Shown here one piece after another: positions 55,694-64,000 of a DNA stretch of 64,000 nt. Under the pieces are notes generated by a model, which did not search any database, was not told the origin of the DNA, and saw only the letters and a program-made list of their open reading frames with translations. The stretch comes from a bacterium (GTDB taxonomy: Bacteria > Cyanobacteriota > Vampirovibrionia > Gastranaerophilales > Gastranaerophilaceae): positions 1 to 64,000 of the forward strand of contig JAFRAO010000022.1 in NCBI GenBank assembly GCA_017405375.1, in the 5' to 3' direction. The position numbers were made by a program, and so were the translations under genes. Numbering within the stretch: position 1 is the stretch's first letter; every line of letters begins with the position of its first letter.

Positions 55694-56350
55694 ATGAAAA
55701 AAGAATTGATATTTTTAGGACCACCGGCATGCGGTAAAGGAACACAAACAAGTAAATTAGCAGAATACATGAATTTTCCTCATGTAGATACAGGTTCTCT
55801 TTTAAGAGCAGCCGTAAAAAATAAAACGCCTGAAGGTATAGAAGCTGAAAGTTATATGTCAAAAGGTAAATTAGTTCCGGTGGAAGTTGTAGCTGCAATC
55901 ATTAAAAGAAGATTATCTGAATCTGATTGTAGTAACGGATATGTTTTAGACGGATTTCCAAGAAGTCTTGAACAAGCACAAATGCTTGAACAGATTAATA
56001 AAGAAACAGATACGGAAAAAGCTGAATTCAGAGCTATTTATTTTGATATAGATACAGAACTTTTAATTGAAAGAATAGTAAACAGAAAATCTTGTCCAAA
56101 ATGCGGTGAAATTTATAATATGAAATTTAAAGCACCAAAAGATGGTGTTCATTGTGATAAATGTAAAGCAGAACTTACGCAAAGAAAAGATGATACAGAA
56201 GAAATTGCAAGAGCAAGATTTGAAACATATTATAATGAAACGGCACCTTTAACAAAGTATTACGAAGATAAAGGTGTTCTAAGAAATATTGATGCAAACG
56301 GAACAATAGAAGAAGTTTGGGAAAGATTGTTAAAAGCGGTAAATGATTAA
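55694..56350 (+). CDS. adk: Adenylate kinase
   Basis: 218 residues from ATG 55694 (AGAGGA six bases upstream; earlier in-frame ATGs lie inside gyrB). P-loop GPPACGKGT is at 9-17, DGFPRSLEQAQ is the AMP-binding region, and the LID carries four zinc-binding cysteines (CPKCGEIYN; CDKCKAEL). Interconverts adenine nucleotides. Directly follows gyrB. Confidence 0.96.
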   Translation: MKKELIFLGPPACGKGTQTSKLAEYMNFPHVDTGSLLRAAVKNKTPEGIEAESYMSKGKLVPVEVVAAIIKRRLSESDCSNGYVLDGFPRSLEQAQMLEQINKETDTEKAEFRAIYFDIDTELLIERIVNRKSCPKCGEIYNMKFKAPKDGVHCDKCKAELTQRKDDTEEIARARFETYYNETAPLTKYYEDKGVLRNIDANGTIEEVWERLLKAVND

Positions 56351-56359
56351 AATAACAAC

Positions 56360-56388
56360 AAAAGGGAGTCAATAAAAGGCTCTCTTTT
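56360..56388 (+). terminator. Possible terminator between adk and map
   Basis: AAAAGGGAGTC (56360-56370) can pair with GCTCTCTTTT (56379-56388), allowing two G-U pairs. The U-run is part of the stem and short, so termination may be partial. Confidence 0.5.
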
Positions 56389-56420
56389 AAATAGGAAAAT
56401 ATTGAAAGAAGGTATTTATT

Positions 56421-57182
56421 ATGATAAATAAAAAATCCAGAGATGAAATAAAAAGAATGAAACATGCAGGACACATTGTTGCATTGGTTCATAAGGCGAT
56501 GAAGGATGCTGTAAAACCCGGAATCAGTACAAAAGATTTGGATGATATTGCTATGGATATTATAAAATCAAATAAGGCAATACCTACTTTTTTAAATTAT
56601 AACGGCTTTCCGGCAAGTATATGCACTTCTATTGACGAAAATGTTGTACATGGAATTCCTTCAAAAAATACAATCCTTGAAGAAGGAAGTATTATAAGTA
56701 TAGATGTAGGTGCAACTTATGGTGGAATGGTTGGAGATAGTGCATGGACATATCCTGTCGGTAATATTTCAGAAGAAAAACAAAAATTATTGAAAGTTAC
56801 GGAAGAGGCATTGTTTGCAGGTATTGAACAAATGAAACCCGGAAATGTTTTAGATGATATTTCAGGCGCAATAGAAGCAGTTGCAAATAGAGAAAAATAC
56901 GGTATTGTGAGACAATACGGCGGGCATGGTGTAGGTCATGCTATGCACGAAGATCCGTTTTTATATAATTATAGCGTTGGTGATAGAACATTAATAAAAG
57001 CGGGTTATGTCATTGCAATAGAACCAATGATAAATCTTGGTTGTGATGATGTTGAATCTTTATCAGATGGCTGGACAGTAAGAACAAAAGATGGAAAAGC
57101 ATCTGCACATTTTGAACACACCGTTCTTGCAACTGATAAGGGTCCTGAATTAATGACAATAATCAGAGAAGAATTCTTATAA
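56421..57182 (+). CDS. map: Methionine aminopeptidase, type I
   Basis: 253 residues. Metal ligands are in DVGATYGGMVGDSAW, GGHGVGHAMHEDPF, VIAIEPMINLG and the final SAHFEHTVL; ENVVHGIPS holds the substrate histidine. Removes initiator methionine. Its ribosome site is AAAGAAGG. adk-map are together, though separated from the secY/infA context usual elsewhere. Confidence 0.96.
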   Translation: MINKKSRDEIKRMKHAGHIVALVHKAMKDAVKPGISTKDLDDIAMDIIKSNKAIPTFLNYNGFPASICTSIDENVVHGIPSKNTILEEGSIISIDVGATYGGMVGDSAWTYPVGNISEEKQKLLKVTEEALFAGIEQMKPGNVLDDISGAIEAVANREKYGIVRQYGGHGVGHAMHEDPFLYNYSVGDRTLIKAGYVIAIEPMINLGCDDVESLSDGWTVRTKDGKASAHFEHTVLATDKGPELMTIIREEFL

Positions 57183-57265
57183 ATATTCTAAAATAGTTTA
57201 AATACACGAGTTAAAATATTCATATTTATAGTTAAATAATGTTGTATGAAACATGGGGTAAAATA

Positions 57266-58033
57266 ATGGATATTTTTGCGATAGTTGGTTTATTTTTTGG
57301 AATAACATTTATACTTCTTGGTCAAGCAATGGAAGGTGGTAATTTGCAGCAGTTGCTTCAAGTTACGGCTGCGTTTATTGTATTTGGCGGAACAGGCGGT
57401 GCTGTTATTATGAGTTATCCGCCGGCAGTTTTAAAAAAGGCTGTTTTTCTTATAAAAGATGTATTTATGCCTCCAAAAGCAGACTTAAAATCTTTAGTTA
57501 CAGAAATTGGTAAATACGCTCAGCGTGCCAGAAAAGAAGGACTTATAGTTTTGGAAAAGTCGGCAAGAGAAGCATCTGATCCAATATTAAAATTAGGACT
57601 TGAAGCAGTTGCCGATGGTGCAGATCCGACTTTAGTTCAAGGTATGATGGAAAGTCAAATAAGTCAACAAGAGTTAGAGGTTATGAATGCAGCTAAGGTA
57701 TTTGAAGCAGCAGGCGGTTATTCACCTACTTTAGGTATTATCGGTGCTGTATTGGGATTAATTCAAGTAATGCAAAACTTATCAGACCCGGCCTCACTTG
57801 GTGCAGGTATTGCGGTTGCGTTTGTTGCTACAATTTATGGTCTGTTTGCTGCTAATTTGGTTTTGATTCCTATTGGTACACGTATAAAATTAATTTATGA
57901 AAAGATTTTCTTATCAAAAGAAATGATGGTAGAAGGCGTATTAGCAATACAAGCAGGCGAATCACCGGCATTAATTGAAAGAAAATTAAATGCATATATT
58001 TTAGAAAATAATATAGGTGCAGAAAGTACATAG
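57266..58033 (+). CDS. motA: Flagellar motor stator protein MotA
   Basis: 255 residues from ATG 57266, supported by GGGG seven bases upstream; an ATG nine codons earlier is less likely. Four helices (about 4-22, 30-50, 145-165, 178-200) with the family segments GGTGGAVIMSYPPAVLKKAV, EAAGGYSPTLGIIGAVLGLI and AVAFVATIYGLFAANLVLIP. The charged cytoplasmic loop lies between helices 2 and 3. Pairs with the MotB gene one base downstream. Confidence 0.93.
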   Translation: MDIFAIVGLFFGITFILLGQAMEGGNLQQLLQVTAAFIVFGGTGGAVIMSYPPAVLKKAVFLIKDVFMPPKADLKSLVTEIGKYAQRARKEGLIVLEKSAREASDPILKLGLEAVADGADPTLVQGMMESQISQQELEVMNAAKVFEAAGGYSPTLGIIGAVLGLIQVMQNLSDPASLGAGIAVAFVATIYGLFAANLVLIPIGTRIKLIYEKIFLSKEMMVEGVLAIQAGESPALIERKLNAYILENNIGAEST

Positions 58034-58034
58034 T

Positions 58035-59135
58035 ATGGCAAAAAAGAAACCACCTGAAGAACATATAAATTTAGAAAGATGGCTCGTTTCGTATGGGGAT
58101 TTTATGACGTTGTTATTGGCAACGTTCGTAGTTTTGTATGCTTTATCACAAATTGATATATCAGAATTTATAAAGCTGGAAGACAGTATAAAAAAGGCAT
58201 TCAATGCACCAAGTCTAATTGAAGGTTCAGAGTCTATATTAGATGGAAGTGAAAGCATTTTTGATAATAAATCTGCAGATTCGGTTATTGAGCCGCTTAT
58301 GTTAGAGTATGTAAGTCAAAGATATGAATCAAATGCGTTTAGTCAAATTAAAGAGTCAATCAATGAACTCAAAAAAAATGGTGATATTGAGGGTGTTGAT
58401 GTTAAAATTACAGAAACAGGTTTGTTGATAACATTTAAGGATGATTTATTATTTTATTCAGCTTCAGCAACTTTGACAAGTAAGGCCCTAAAGGCATTAG
58501 ATGAAATAGGTACTCTTATCAACGAACAATTTGCGTTGCACATGATAAGAGTTGAAGGACATACTGACAGTCAACCGATTAATAATATTATGTTTCCTTC
58601 AAATTGGGAGTTATCGACTGCTCGTTCAAGCTCTATAATAAGGTACTTCTTGGCAAGATTCAAATTTGCTCCAGGAATTTTTACTGCGGTAGGGTATGGT
58701 GATACAAGACCTATTGCAGATAATAAAACTGAAAAAAATCGGGAGAAAAATAGACGTGTTGAAATTATGATTCTTAAAAATAAATACAAAGAATTTGAAC
58801 ACCCATCAATAAATTCGTTTATAAAACAGTCTAAAACTGTTCAAAAGAATTTCCAAAAAGATAGATTGGAAAATATAGAACGGATTAAAGAAGAAAATAT
58901 TGAATTAAAAAAATTAAAAGTTCGTTCATCTTTAATTGATGATAATGCCGATGTAAATGATGTTAAAAAGAAAAATAACAGGATTTTGAATCGTTATAAA
59001 AAATCAATTAAAAACGATAATTCGAAAGATTCCGGTACTAAGGAAAATAGTTCGCATGGCTTATATGATGATACTACAAAGAATATTTTAAAAAATAACT
59101 TAGATGAAGAATTTGGTTTAACAAAGGAAAAATAA
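58035..59135 (+). CDS. motB: Flagellar motor stator protein MotB
   Basis: 366 residues from ATG 58035. The single helix starts WLVSYGDFMTLLLATFVVLY with Asp22 as the proton-carrying residue. An OmpA-like domain (about 120-250: IRVEGHTDSQPINN, NWELSTARSSSIIRYFLARF, NREKNRRVEIMIL) binds peptidoglycan. The last 110 residues are charged and low-complexity, longer than in typical MotB. Overlaps the next gene by one base. Confidence 0.92.
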   Translation: MAKKKPPEEHINLERWLVSYGDFMTLLLATFVVLYALSQIDISEFIKLEDSIKKAFNAPSLIEGSESILDGSESIFDNKSADSVIEPLMLEYVSQRYESNAFSQIKESINELKKNGDIEGVDVKITETGLLITFKDDLLFYSASATLTSKALKALDEIGTLINEQFALHMIRVEGHTDSQPINNIMFPSNWELSTARSSSIIRYFLARFKFAPGIFTAVGYGDTRPIADNKTEKNREKNRRVEIMILKNKYKEFEHPSINSFIKQSKTVQKNFQKDRLENIERIKEENIELKKLKVRSSLIDDNADVNDVKKKNNRILNRYKKSIKNDNSKDSGTKENSSHGLYDDTTKNILKNNLDEEFGLTKEK

Positions 59136-59758
59136 TGGAATATTATATAGGAATAACAATGAGTAGTGCATCTACTGTTGAAACAGGTATAGCAATACTT
59201 GACAGTTTTGGGAAAATAATATTAATTGATAAATTCTACAAAATGAAAGATATTCAATTTTTCTTAGATAATTATTCATCATTAAAACAATCACATATTG
59301 CAATATCGCTTCCTTGGGATAATTCAATGCTTGAGGGTAAATGGAGATTCTTATCAAAACCATATCAAATGGTAAATTCAAACAAGAATATTCCAAATCG
59401 TGAAAATTGGACACAAAGGTATGCTAAAAGGGGCTGTGAATATTTTTATTCACTTGTTCAAAAAGGTATTGATATTTGCAGAATCGAATTATATTTAACC
59501 AGACAAAAATTAAATTTGAGTTCATATTATAAAGAAAGAACCCCTGCAGATTGTAAATTTTTACAAAATGCATTAAAAACGGAGTATCAATTTATAAATT
59601 TACCTTCAAATATGATGCCGATGAGTCAGCTTGAAGCTATTGTTGGTGCGTTGATTATGAGAGAAAGAGCATCAAACAAAAATAATATTGAAACATTATT
59701 CAATTTTGAAAATATAGACGTGATAAATATCAAAAATAAAATTGTAACAAATTTGTAA
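59135..59758 (+). CDS. Hypothetical protein, RNase H-fold-like (DUF429-like?)
   Basis: 207 residues. The start (MEYYIGITMSSASTVETGIA, then DSFGKIILIDKF) resembles the first strands of an RNase H-like fold, and the end has LEAIVGALIMRERA, which suits the DUF429 'predicted nuclease' pattern. The aspartates needed for catalysis are not clearly all present. Coupled to motB by TAATG overlap. The assignment is tentative. Confidence 0.5.
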   Translation: MEYYIGITMSSASTVETGIAILDSFGKIILIDKFYKMKDIQFFLDNYSSLKQSHIAISLPWDNSMLEGKWRFLSKPYQMVNSNKNIPNRENWTQRYAKRGCEYFYSLVQKGIDICRIELYLTRQKLNLSSYYKERTPADCKFLQNALKTEYQFINLPSNMMPMSQLEAIVGALIMRERASNKNNIETLFNFENIDVINIKNKIVTNL

Positions 59759-59840
59759 TATTTGCTTTAATAATAGCAATTTTAAATCTTTAGTGCTATT
59801 AATTATCATGTGTTATTGAATAAGGATTAAAAAATATACT

Positions 59841-60833
59841 ATGGCTATGAATCTAATAGAACAAGGTATGATACCTGCAATTATAACAAGAATTGATGTT
59901 CAACCAAAAGCAAATGATGCAAATATGAAGCAGAATTCAGATAATGTTGAAAATAAGGTAGTTCATACCAATCCGATACAAAGTAACGGTGTTTACAGCA
60001 GTATTCCGACAAGTTCTATATATAATAATCTGTCTGCAAATAATGTATTAAATAGTAAAAACAATACTTTGACTACTTCCGCTGCAAAAGTGCCGGAAAT
60101 GGCCCATGCCGGCGTTATAGCAAATGCTACGACAGTTACAAATGCAGTAAATAATAGTGTTTCGGTTATACCTAAACAAACAAATGTTGATGTAAAAATT
60201 TTGAATAATCAAAACCAATATGACAAATCTGAAGTTTCAAAACAAGTTTTTGAAAAAGTAAATACAGCAGATAAAGCAGATAAAACAGATAAAACAGATA
60301 ATGCTGATAATAAATCTGCACAAGAAGCTGCAGTTGAAATAAAAACTCCTGAAAAAATTAAATCGGTTATAAATATTAATGAATTGATAAAACGATTGAA
60401 AAGTAGTGATTATGAAGAACAAGCAAATGTAATGGAAGCTATATCAGAAAAATTATTTAATGATGCGCCTTCAAGTTTAAATGAATTATTTGATAAAAAT
60501 ATCTTTAGATCATTAATTTCGATTATGAATAAAAACACATCAAATTTATCGAAAAAAGAAATGCAGATTGCAAACAGAAATAAAGAATATGCCATGTACA
60601 CTTATGCGTTAATTCAAGATAAATATGTAAAAGCGTTTAAAAGTGAAACAATGAAATCGGTTCCTGCAAAGGATTTATATAAGATTGATGTTATCCTTCA
60701 AAAGTTTAAAGATAATGATATGAATATAAGAAATGCGGCATATAAAACTATAAGTATTATCAGAAAAGATAATCCGGAGTATGACGATTTTTTTAAAGAG
60801 TACATAGATAAAAACATACTGAGTAAAAGCTAA
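59841..60833 (+). CDS. Hypothetical protein with repetitive linker and helical C-terminus
   Basis: 330 residues. The first half is polar, Asn/Ser/Thr-rich and probably disordered. A linker has Asp-Lys repeats (ADKADKTDKTDNADNK). The second half (about 180-330) is helical, with INELIKRLKSSDYEEQANVM and NDMNIRNAAYKTISIIRKD, in the style of HEAT-type repeats. No signal peptide and no known family. The location after motAB might hint at a motility-related role, unproved. Confidence 0.55.
   Translation: MAMNLIEQGMIPAIITRIDVQPKANDANMKQNSDNVENKVVHTNPIQSNGVYSSIPTSSIYNNLSANNVLNSKNNTLTTSAAKVPEMAHAGVIANATTVTNAVNNSVSVIPKQTNVDVKILNNQNQYDKSEVSKQVFEKVNTADKADKTDKTDNADNKSAQEAAVEIKTPEKIKSVININELIKRLKSSDYEEQANVMEAISEKLFNDAPSSLNELFDKNIFRSLISIMNKNTSNLSKKEMQIANRNKEYAMYTYALIQDKYVKAFKSETMKSVPAKDLYKIDVILQKFKDNDMNIRNAAYKTISIIRKDNPEYDDFFKEYIDKNILSKS
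60267..60311 (+). repeat. Nine-base tandem repeat inside a coding region
   Basis: About five copies of a GCAGATAAA/ACAGATAAA unit, in frame, giving the Ala/Thr-Asp-Lys repeat. Unit length is a multiple of three, so copy-number changes would not shift the frame. Confidence 0.7.
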
Positions 60834-60855
60834 AAATTAAATATTTAGTTTAATT

Positions 60856-61146
60856 TCATTTTGAAATGTTTTTATTTTTTGAGGAATTGAATTTGCTGTG
60901 CATATTGTTTTTGTTGTTTTGTGCAGGAGTGTTTTTTTGAGAGTTTTGTTCTTTTATTTTAGTTTCTTTGTGTTTTATATTATTTTTAATAACAGGTTTG
61001 TTATTAGTTTCAATCAAATCGTTTATTGAACAAGCCCCGCCTGTCACAGCGCATTTTGCATAAGAAACAATAGGAATTAATAAACATAATTCGAGAGGTA
61101 TTACAAATATCAATAATTTTTTTATATAGCCTAATATACTGTTCAC
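60856..61146 (-). CDS. Hypothetical small exported protein
   Basis: 96 residues starting at GTG 61146, with no good ribosome site. A hydrophobic segment (about 10-28, ending PIVSYA) looks like a signal peptide or anchor, followed by CAVTGGAC and a Lys/Asn-rich, disordered tail. The two cysteines might form a disulfide. No family recognised. It converges on the repetitive protein gene. Confidence 0.4.
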   Translation of the reverse strand: MNSILGYIKKLLIFVIPLELCLLIPIVSYAKCAVTGGACSINDLIETNNKPVIKNNIKHKETKIKEQNSQKNTPAQNNKNNMHSKFNSSKNKNISK

Positions 61147-61197
61147 ATGACTATGATAAAAATTTTATTAGTAAAAAACATTACCTAAAGTAAGTAA

Positions 61198-62853
61198 TTA
61201 ATTATTAATCATAAGTAGTGATTTTGCAAAATCTATTGCCGAATCAGTAGTTTCACCAGAGGCAAGACTTGCAATAGCATTTATGCGCTCTTCGTTTGAT
61301 AATGTTTTTATTTCAATATTTGTTGTATCGTCTTGAATTTTATTTACATAAAAATGTTTATCTGCTTTAGATGCTATTATTGCTTGATGCGTAATTAATA
61401 TAATTTGTCTGTATTTAGCTAATTCAACGATTTCATCAGCTACACTTTGTGAGGCTTTTCCTGAAATGCCTGTATCTATTTCATCAAAAATAACTGTATC
61501 AATATCATCTGATTTAGCGAATATAGTTTTTATTGCAAGCATAACTCTTGATATTTCACCACCGGATGCAACTTGGGCCAAAGGTAATAAATCTTGCGAT
61601 ATATTTGTTGAAATATAGAATTCAACGTTATCTTTTCCAAGAATAGATAATTCAATAGGTTGTATTCTTATTTCGAATTTAGATTTAGGAAGTTCTAATT
61701 TTTCCAATTCATCTACAACAAGTTGAGATAAAACTTCTGCATAATTCTTACGCTTTTGTGAAATATCGTCCGCTAAAGTATTTAATTCTTTTAAAATAGA
61801 ATCAATTTTATTATTTAATTCGATTATTAAATTTTCCGAACAGTCTATGGATTCTAATTCTTTTGTTAAATTATTGTAAGTTTCTAATATACTTTCTAAT
61901 GAATTACCGTATTTACGTTTTAATTTATCTAACAGATACAGTCTTTCTTGAATTTCATTTAATCTTTCAGTGTTATTTTCAACAGAGGAAGAATAATCTC
62001 GTAAATTAGATGACAGTTCACGCGCCATTTCTGAAAATTCAATAAACGAGGATTCTAATTCGGATAAATCCTTGTCGTAATCAACAGCTTTGGATAAATT
62101 GGATTTTATTTGCATAATAGCATCAAGCATTGAATTGTCATCACCATTTAAAGCCCAATATGCACTATATGTAAGTTCTTTTAATTTTTCTGCATTTTGT
62201 AATACACTTAACTCATTTTCAAGTTTAGAATCTTCTTCTATATCTTCAATTTTTGCATTATCAATTTCTTCAATTTGAAATTTTAAAAAATCAAGCTGCG
62301 ATTTTGAAACATCTGTTTTGGATTTTGCTTCTTCCAATTTTTGTAATAAATTTTGATATTGTTTGTATAAATTTTTATATTCATCTAATTCTTTTCCATA
62401 AGAATCTTTTGCATAATTATCAAGCAAACCTATATGTGATTTTGGCTGCATGAATGTATAAGTTTGGTGTTGTGAATGAATATCCAAGCATAAATCTTTT
62501 AATTCTTTTATAAAATTTTGATTTACTAAAGTTCCGTTAACCCTTGTCCTTGAAGAGTTTTTCATTATTTCTCTGACAAGAATAATTTCATCGGAGCAAT
62601 CAATTTCATATTCTTTTAATAACGCATTAACAGCAGGATTATTAGTGGATATAAATAATTCTATTAAGGCTTTGTCTGCATTTTTCTTAATAACATCCGA
62701 ATTTATTTTTGCTCCGAAAGCAATGTCAATAGCATTTATTAGTATACTTTTACCTGCGCCTGTTTCACCGGTAATTACGTTGAATCTATCAGAAAAATCA
62801 ACAGACAAATCGTCTATCAATATATAGTTTTTAACATGAATAGTTTTTATCAT
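61198..62853 (-). CDS. recN: DNA repair protein RecN
   Basis: 551 residues from ATG 62853 (MIKTIHVKNY). Walker A GETGAGKS is near 30-40, a long coiled coil follows, and the C-terminal half has the signature VASGGEISRVMLAIKTIFAK and Walker B VIFDEIDTGISGKASQSVAD, then ILITHQAIIAS. An SMC-like protein for double-strand break repair. A TTG five codons earlier has GGGGAG immediately against it, too close to serve well. Its start overlaps the end of nadK, implying one transcript. Confidence 0.94.
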   Translation of the reverse strand: MIKTIHVKNYILIDDLSVDFSDRFNVITGETGAGKSILINAIDIAFGAKINSDVIKKNADKALIELFISTNNPAVNALLKEYEIDCSDEIILVREIMKNSSRTRVNGTLVNQNFIKELKDLCLDIHSQHQTYTFMQPKSHIGLLDNYAKDSYGKELDEYKNLYKQYQNLLQKLEEAKSKTDVSKSQLDFLKFQIEEIDNAKIEDIEEDSKLENELSVLQNAEKLKELTYSAYWALNGDDNSMLDAIMQIKSNLSKAVDYDKDLSELESSFIEFSEMARELSSNLRDYSSSVENNTERLNEIQERLYLLDKLKRKYGNSLESILETYNNLTKELESIDCSENLIIELNNKIDSILKELNTLADDISQKRKNYAEVLSQLVVDELEKLELPKSKFEIRIQPIELSILGKDNVEFYISTNISQDLLPLAQVASGGEISRVMLAIKTIFAKSDDIDTVIFDEIDTGISGKASQSVADEIVELAKYRQIILITHQAIIASKADKHFYVNKIQDDTTNIEIKTLSNEERINAIASLASGETTDSAIDFAKSLLMINN

Positions 62854-63667
62854 AAGTTTTTGGTGCAACTCCCCAATTTAATTTATTTCTTAATACAGAG
62901 TAAAACATGTCATCTTGCAGTAGAGCCAAATGAGCTGAATGTTCGGATTTTTCAATAAAAACGGATTTGCCTACTTCAACACTTTCAGCTCCGTCAATAA
63001 TTAAATTAAATCCGTTTACATCTTCTTCAAAAGACGTAATTTCAATTTTTTCATCTGCAGGAACAACGATAGGTCTGGCTGTTAATGTATGCGGACATAT
63101 TGGTACGATAACTAAAGCATTCAATTTCGGATATAAAACCGGACCGCCCGCTGATAATCCGTATGCAGTTGAACCTGTCGGTGTGGATATAATCAATCCG
63201 TCTGCAATATAATCGCAAACGAATTTCCCGTTAATGTTTAATACAAATTTTGATGAACGTGAAGTTGAAAGTCCTTTTATTACAAAATCGTTCAATGCTG
63301 TATATTCATTTGATTTTAGCATTAATCTCTTTTGAACTATATAATTTTGTTCATAAATATTATTAACTGCAAGTGAAATTTCATCAGCATTAACTTGAGA
63401 TAAAAATCCTAATCGTCCAAGATTTATACCCAAAACAGGTACTTGTGAAACTCCGTAAAACTTTGCTACATGCAGAATTGTTCCATCTCCGCCGACTGCA
63501 AAAACAAAATCAAAACCGTATTTCATTTCGTTTAATTCTAAAACTTCAGGATTAGCGCCTTTATCCATTAAAATTTGTTCTAAGGATTGTAAAACAGGAT
63601 AAGGATTTTTAACGCATTCGTTAAAAACAACAGCAATTTTTTTTGAATTAAAATCAAAAGAATCCAT
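62831..63667 (-). CDS. nadK: NAD kinase
   Basis: 278 residues. The diacylglycerol-kinase-like FAVGGDGTILHVAK motif, LGINLGRLGFLSQV, ALNDFVIKGLS, DGLIISTPTGSTAYGLSAGG and VLYPKLNALVIVPICPHTL are all typical. It makes NADP from NAD. Upstream of recN, a pairing seen in many bacteria. Confidence 0.95.
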   Translation of the reverse strand: MDSFDFNSKKIAVVFNECVKNPYPVLQSLEQILMDKGANPEVLELNEMKYGFDFVFAVGGDGTILHVAKFYGVSQVPVLGINLGRLGFLSQVNADEISLAVNNIYEQNYIVQKRLMLKSNEYTALNDFVIKGLSTSRSSKFVLNINGKFVCDYIADGLIISTPTGSTAYGLSAGGPVLYPKLNALVIVPICPHTLTARPIVVPADEKIEITSFEEDVNGFNLIIDGAESVEVGKSVFIEKSEHSAHLALLQDDMFYSVLRNKLNWGVAPKTYDKNYSC

Positions 63668-63691
63668 ATAGTAATTTTACAACGTAATAAA

Positions 63692-64000
63692 TTATATTAC
63701 AACAGCTTTTTTATAAAACTTACCTTGCCAAGAATCACGACGAATAAACTCTGCATCTATTTTATTCAAACATTCAAATTTCTTTCCAATCCACTTCGGT
63801 TCTACGAGTGTTGATTTTAAACCACTTCCAGCAATTCTGTGTAATGTGGTTGTAGGCGGTAAAAGTTCTATCGCATCGCAACATAGATTTACATATTCCA
63901 TTTCGCTCATAAACTGAAATTCTCCGCGTTTGTACATCTGAGTAAGTTCTGTTCCCCTAAGCCCGCATATCATGTGAAGTTTTAGTCCGTCTATTTCTAA
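63692..64000 (-). CDS. Radical SAM protein, TIGR01212 (YhcC-like), C-terminal part
   Basis: The visible 102 residues are the end of the protein; the frame is open to the window edge, so the true start is outside. The IDGLKLHMICGLRGTEL segment and TLHRIAGSGLKSTL, then RRDSWQGKFY, are the C-terminal features of the TIGR01212 group. The CxxxCxxC cluster would lie beyond base 64000. Function of the family is not settled. Confidence 0.75.
   Translation of the reverse strand, partial: LEIDGLKLHMICGLRGTELTQMYKRGEFQFMSEMEYVNLCCDAIELLPPTTTLHRIAGSGLKSTLVEPKWIGKKFECLNKIDAEFIRRDSWQGKFYKKAVVI

Overview
The window is AT-rich, densely coded bacterial chromosome with no rRNA, tRNA, CRISPR array or insertion sequence that I could recognise. 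Its gene content suggests a non-photosynthetic relative of Cyanobacteria (Vampirovibrionia/Melainabacteria, probably Gastranaerophilales-like). The support is an F-type ATP synthase operon in cyanobacterial order with both b' and b subunits and no beta/epsilon genes, a pilin-like protein with an FTLAETLIVMGIIG-type N-terminus, flagellar genes, and very low GC. This placement is an inference from gene content, not from a tree.

Layout. 1-5.4 kb: a drug-efflux divergon (EmrB/EmrA/MarR facing a TolC-like protein) with inverted repeats between the arms, then a small divergent XRE regulator and unknown gene. 5.4-10.8 kb: a leftward cluster of YajQ, NanE, a ROK sugar kinase, a small unknown, a UbiA-type prenyltransferase and an M16 peptidase. 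11-13.6 kb: tdk and rpsB-tsf with a strong terminator. 13.6-14.9 kb: a GC-richer island holding a broken pilin-like gene. Its Shine-Dalgarno and ATG are separated from the pilin frame by a run of ten G; by my reading, eleven G would put them in frame. 14.9-24.2 kb: an orphan oligopeptide ABC ATPase, glgA, a 1116-residue zinc-ribbon/degenerate cyclase/degenerate ATPase/TPR protein, a divergent ZorA/ZorB-like ion-motor pair, and a PFL (DUF711) protein. 24.3-29.7 kb: rpmG and atpB-E-F'-F-H-A-G. 29.8-39.9 kb: asparaginase, an unknown coiled-coil protein, flaG-like/fliS/fliT-like, a UbiE/MenG methyltransferase, and fliE-fliF-(fliG position)-fliH-flhA. 39.7-48 kb: yidD, a polytopic membrane protein, a patatin, then infA-rpmJ-rpsM-rpsK-rpsD-rpoA-rplQ-truA-rplM-rpsI, with a possible pseudoknotted leader before rpsM. 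48-64 kb: HU, a GT2 glycosyltransferase, apt, rarA, a solute-binding protein, gyrB, adk, map, motA-motB, unknown proteins, recN, nadK and a partial radical SAM gene.

The genes fall into core information processing, energy conservation, flagellar assembly and rotation, and envelope export. The less ordinary parts are the candidate phase-variable pilin locus, the ZorAB-like pair beside a degenerate cyclase/ATPase protein, the non-canonical protein in the FliG position, and the structured leader of the alpha operon. All functional calls rest on reading motifs by eye; no database search was run.
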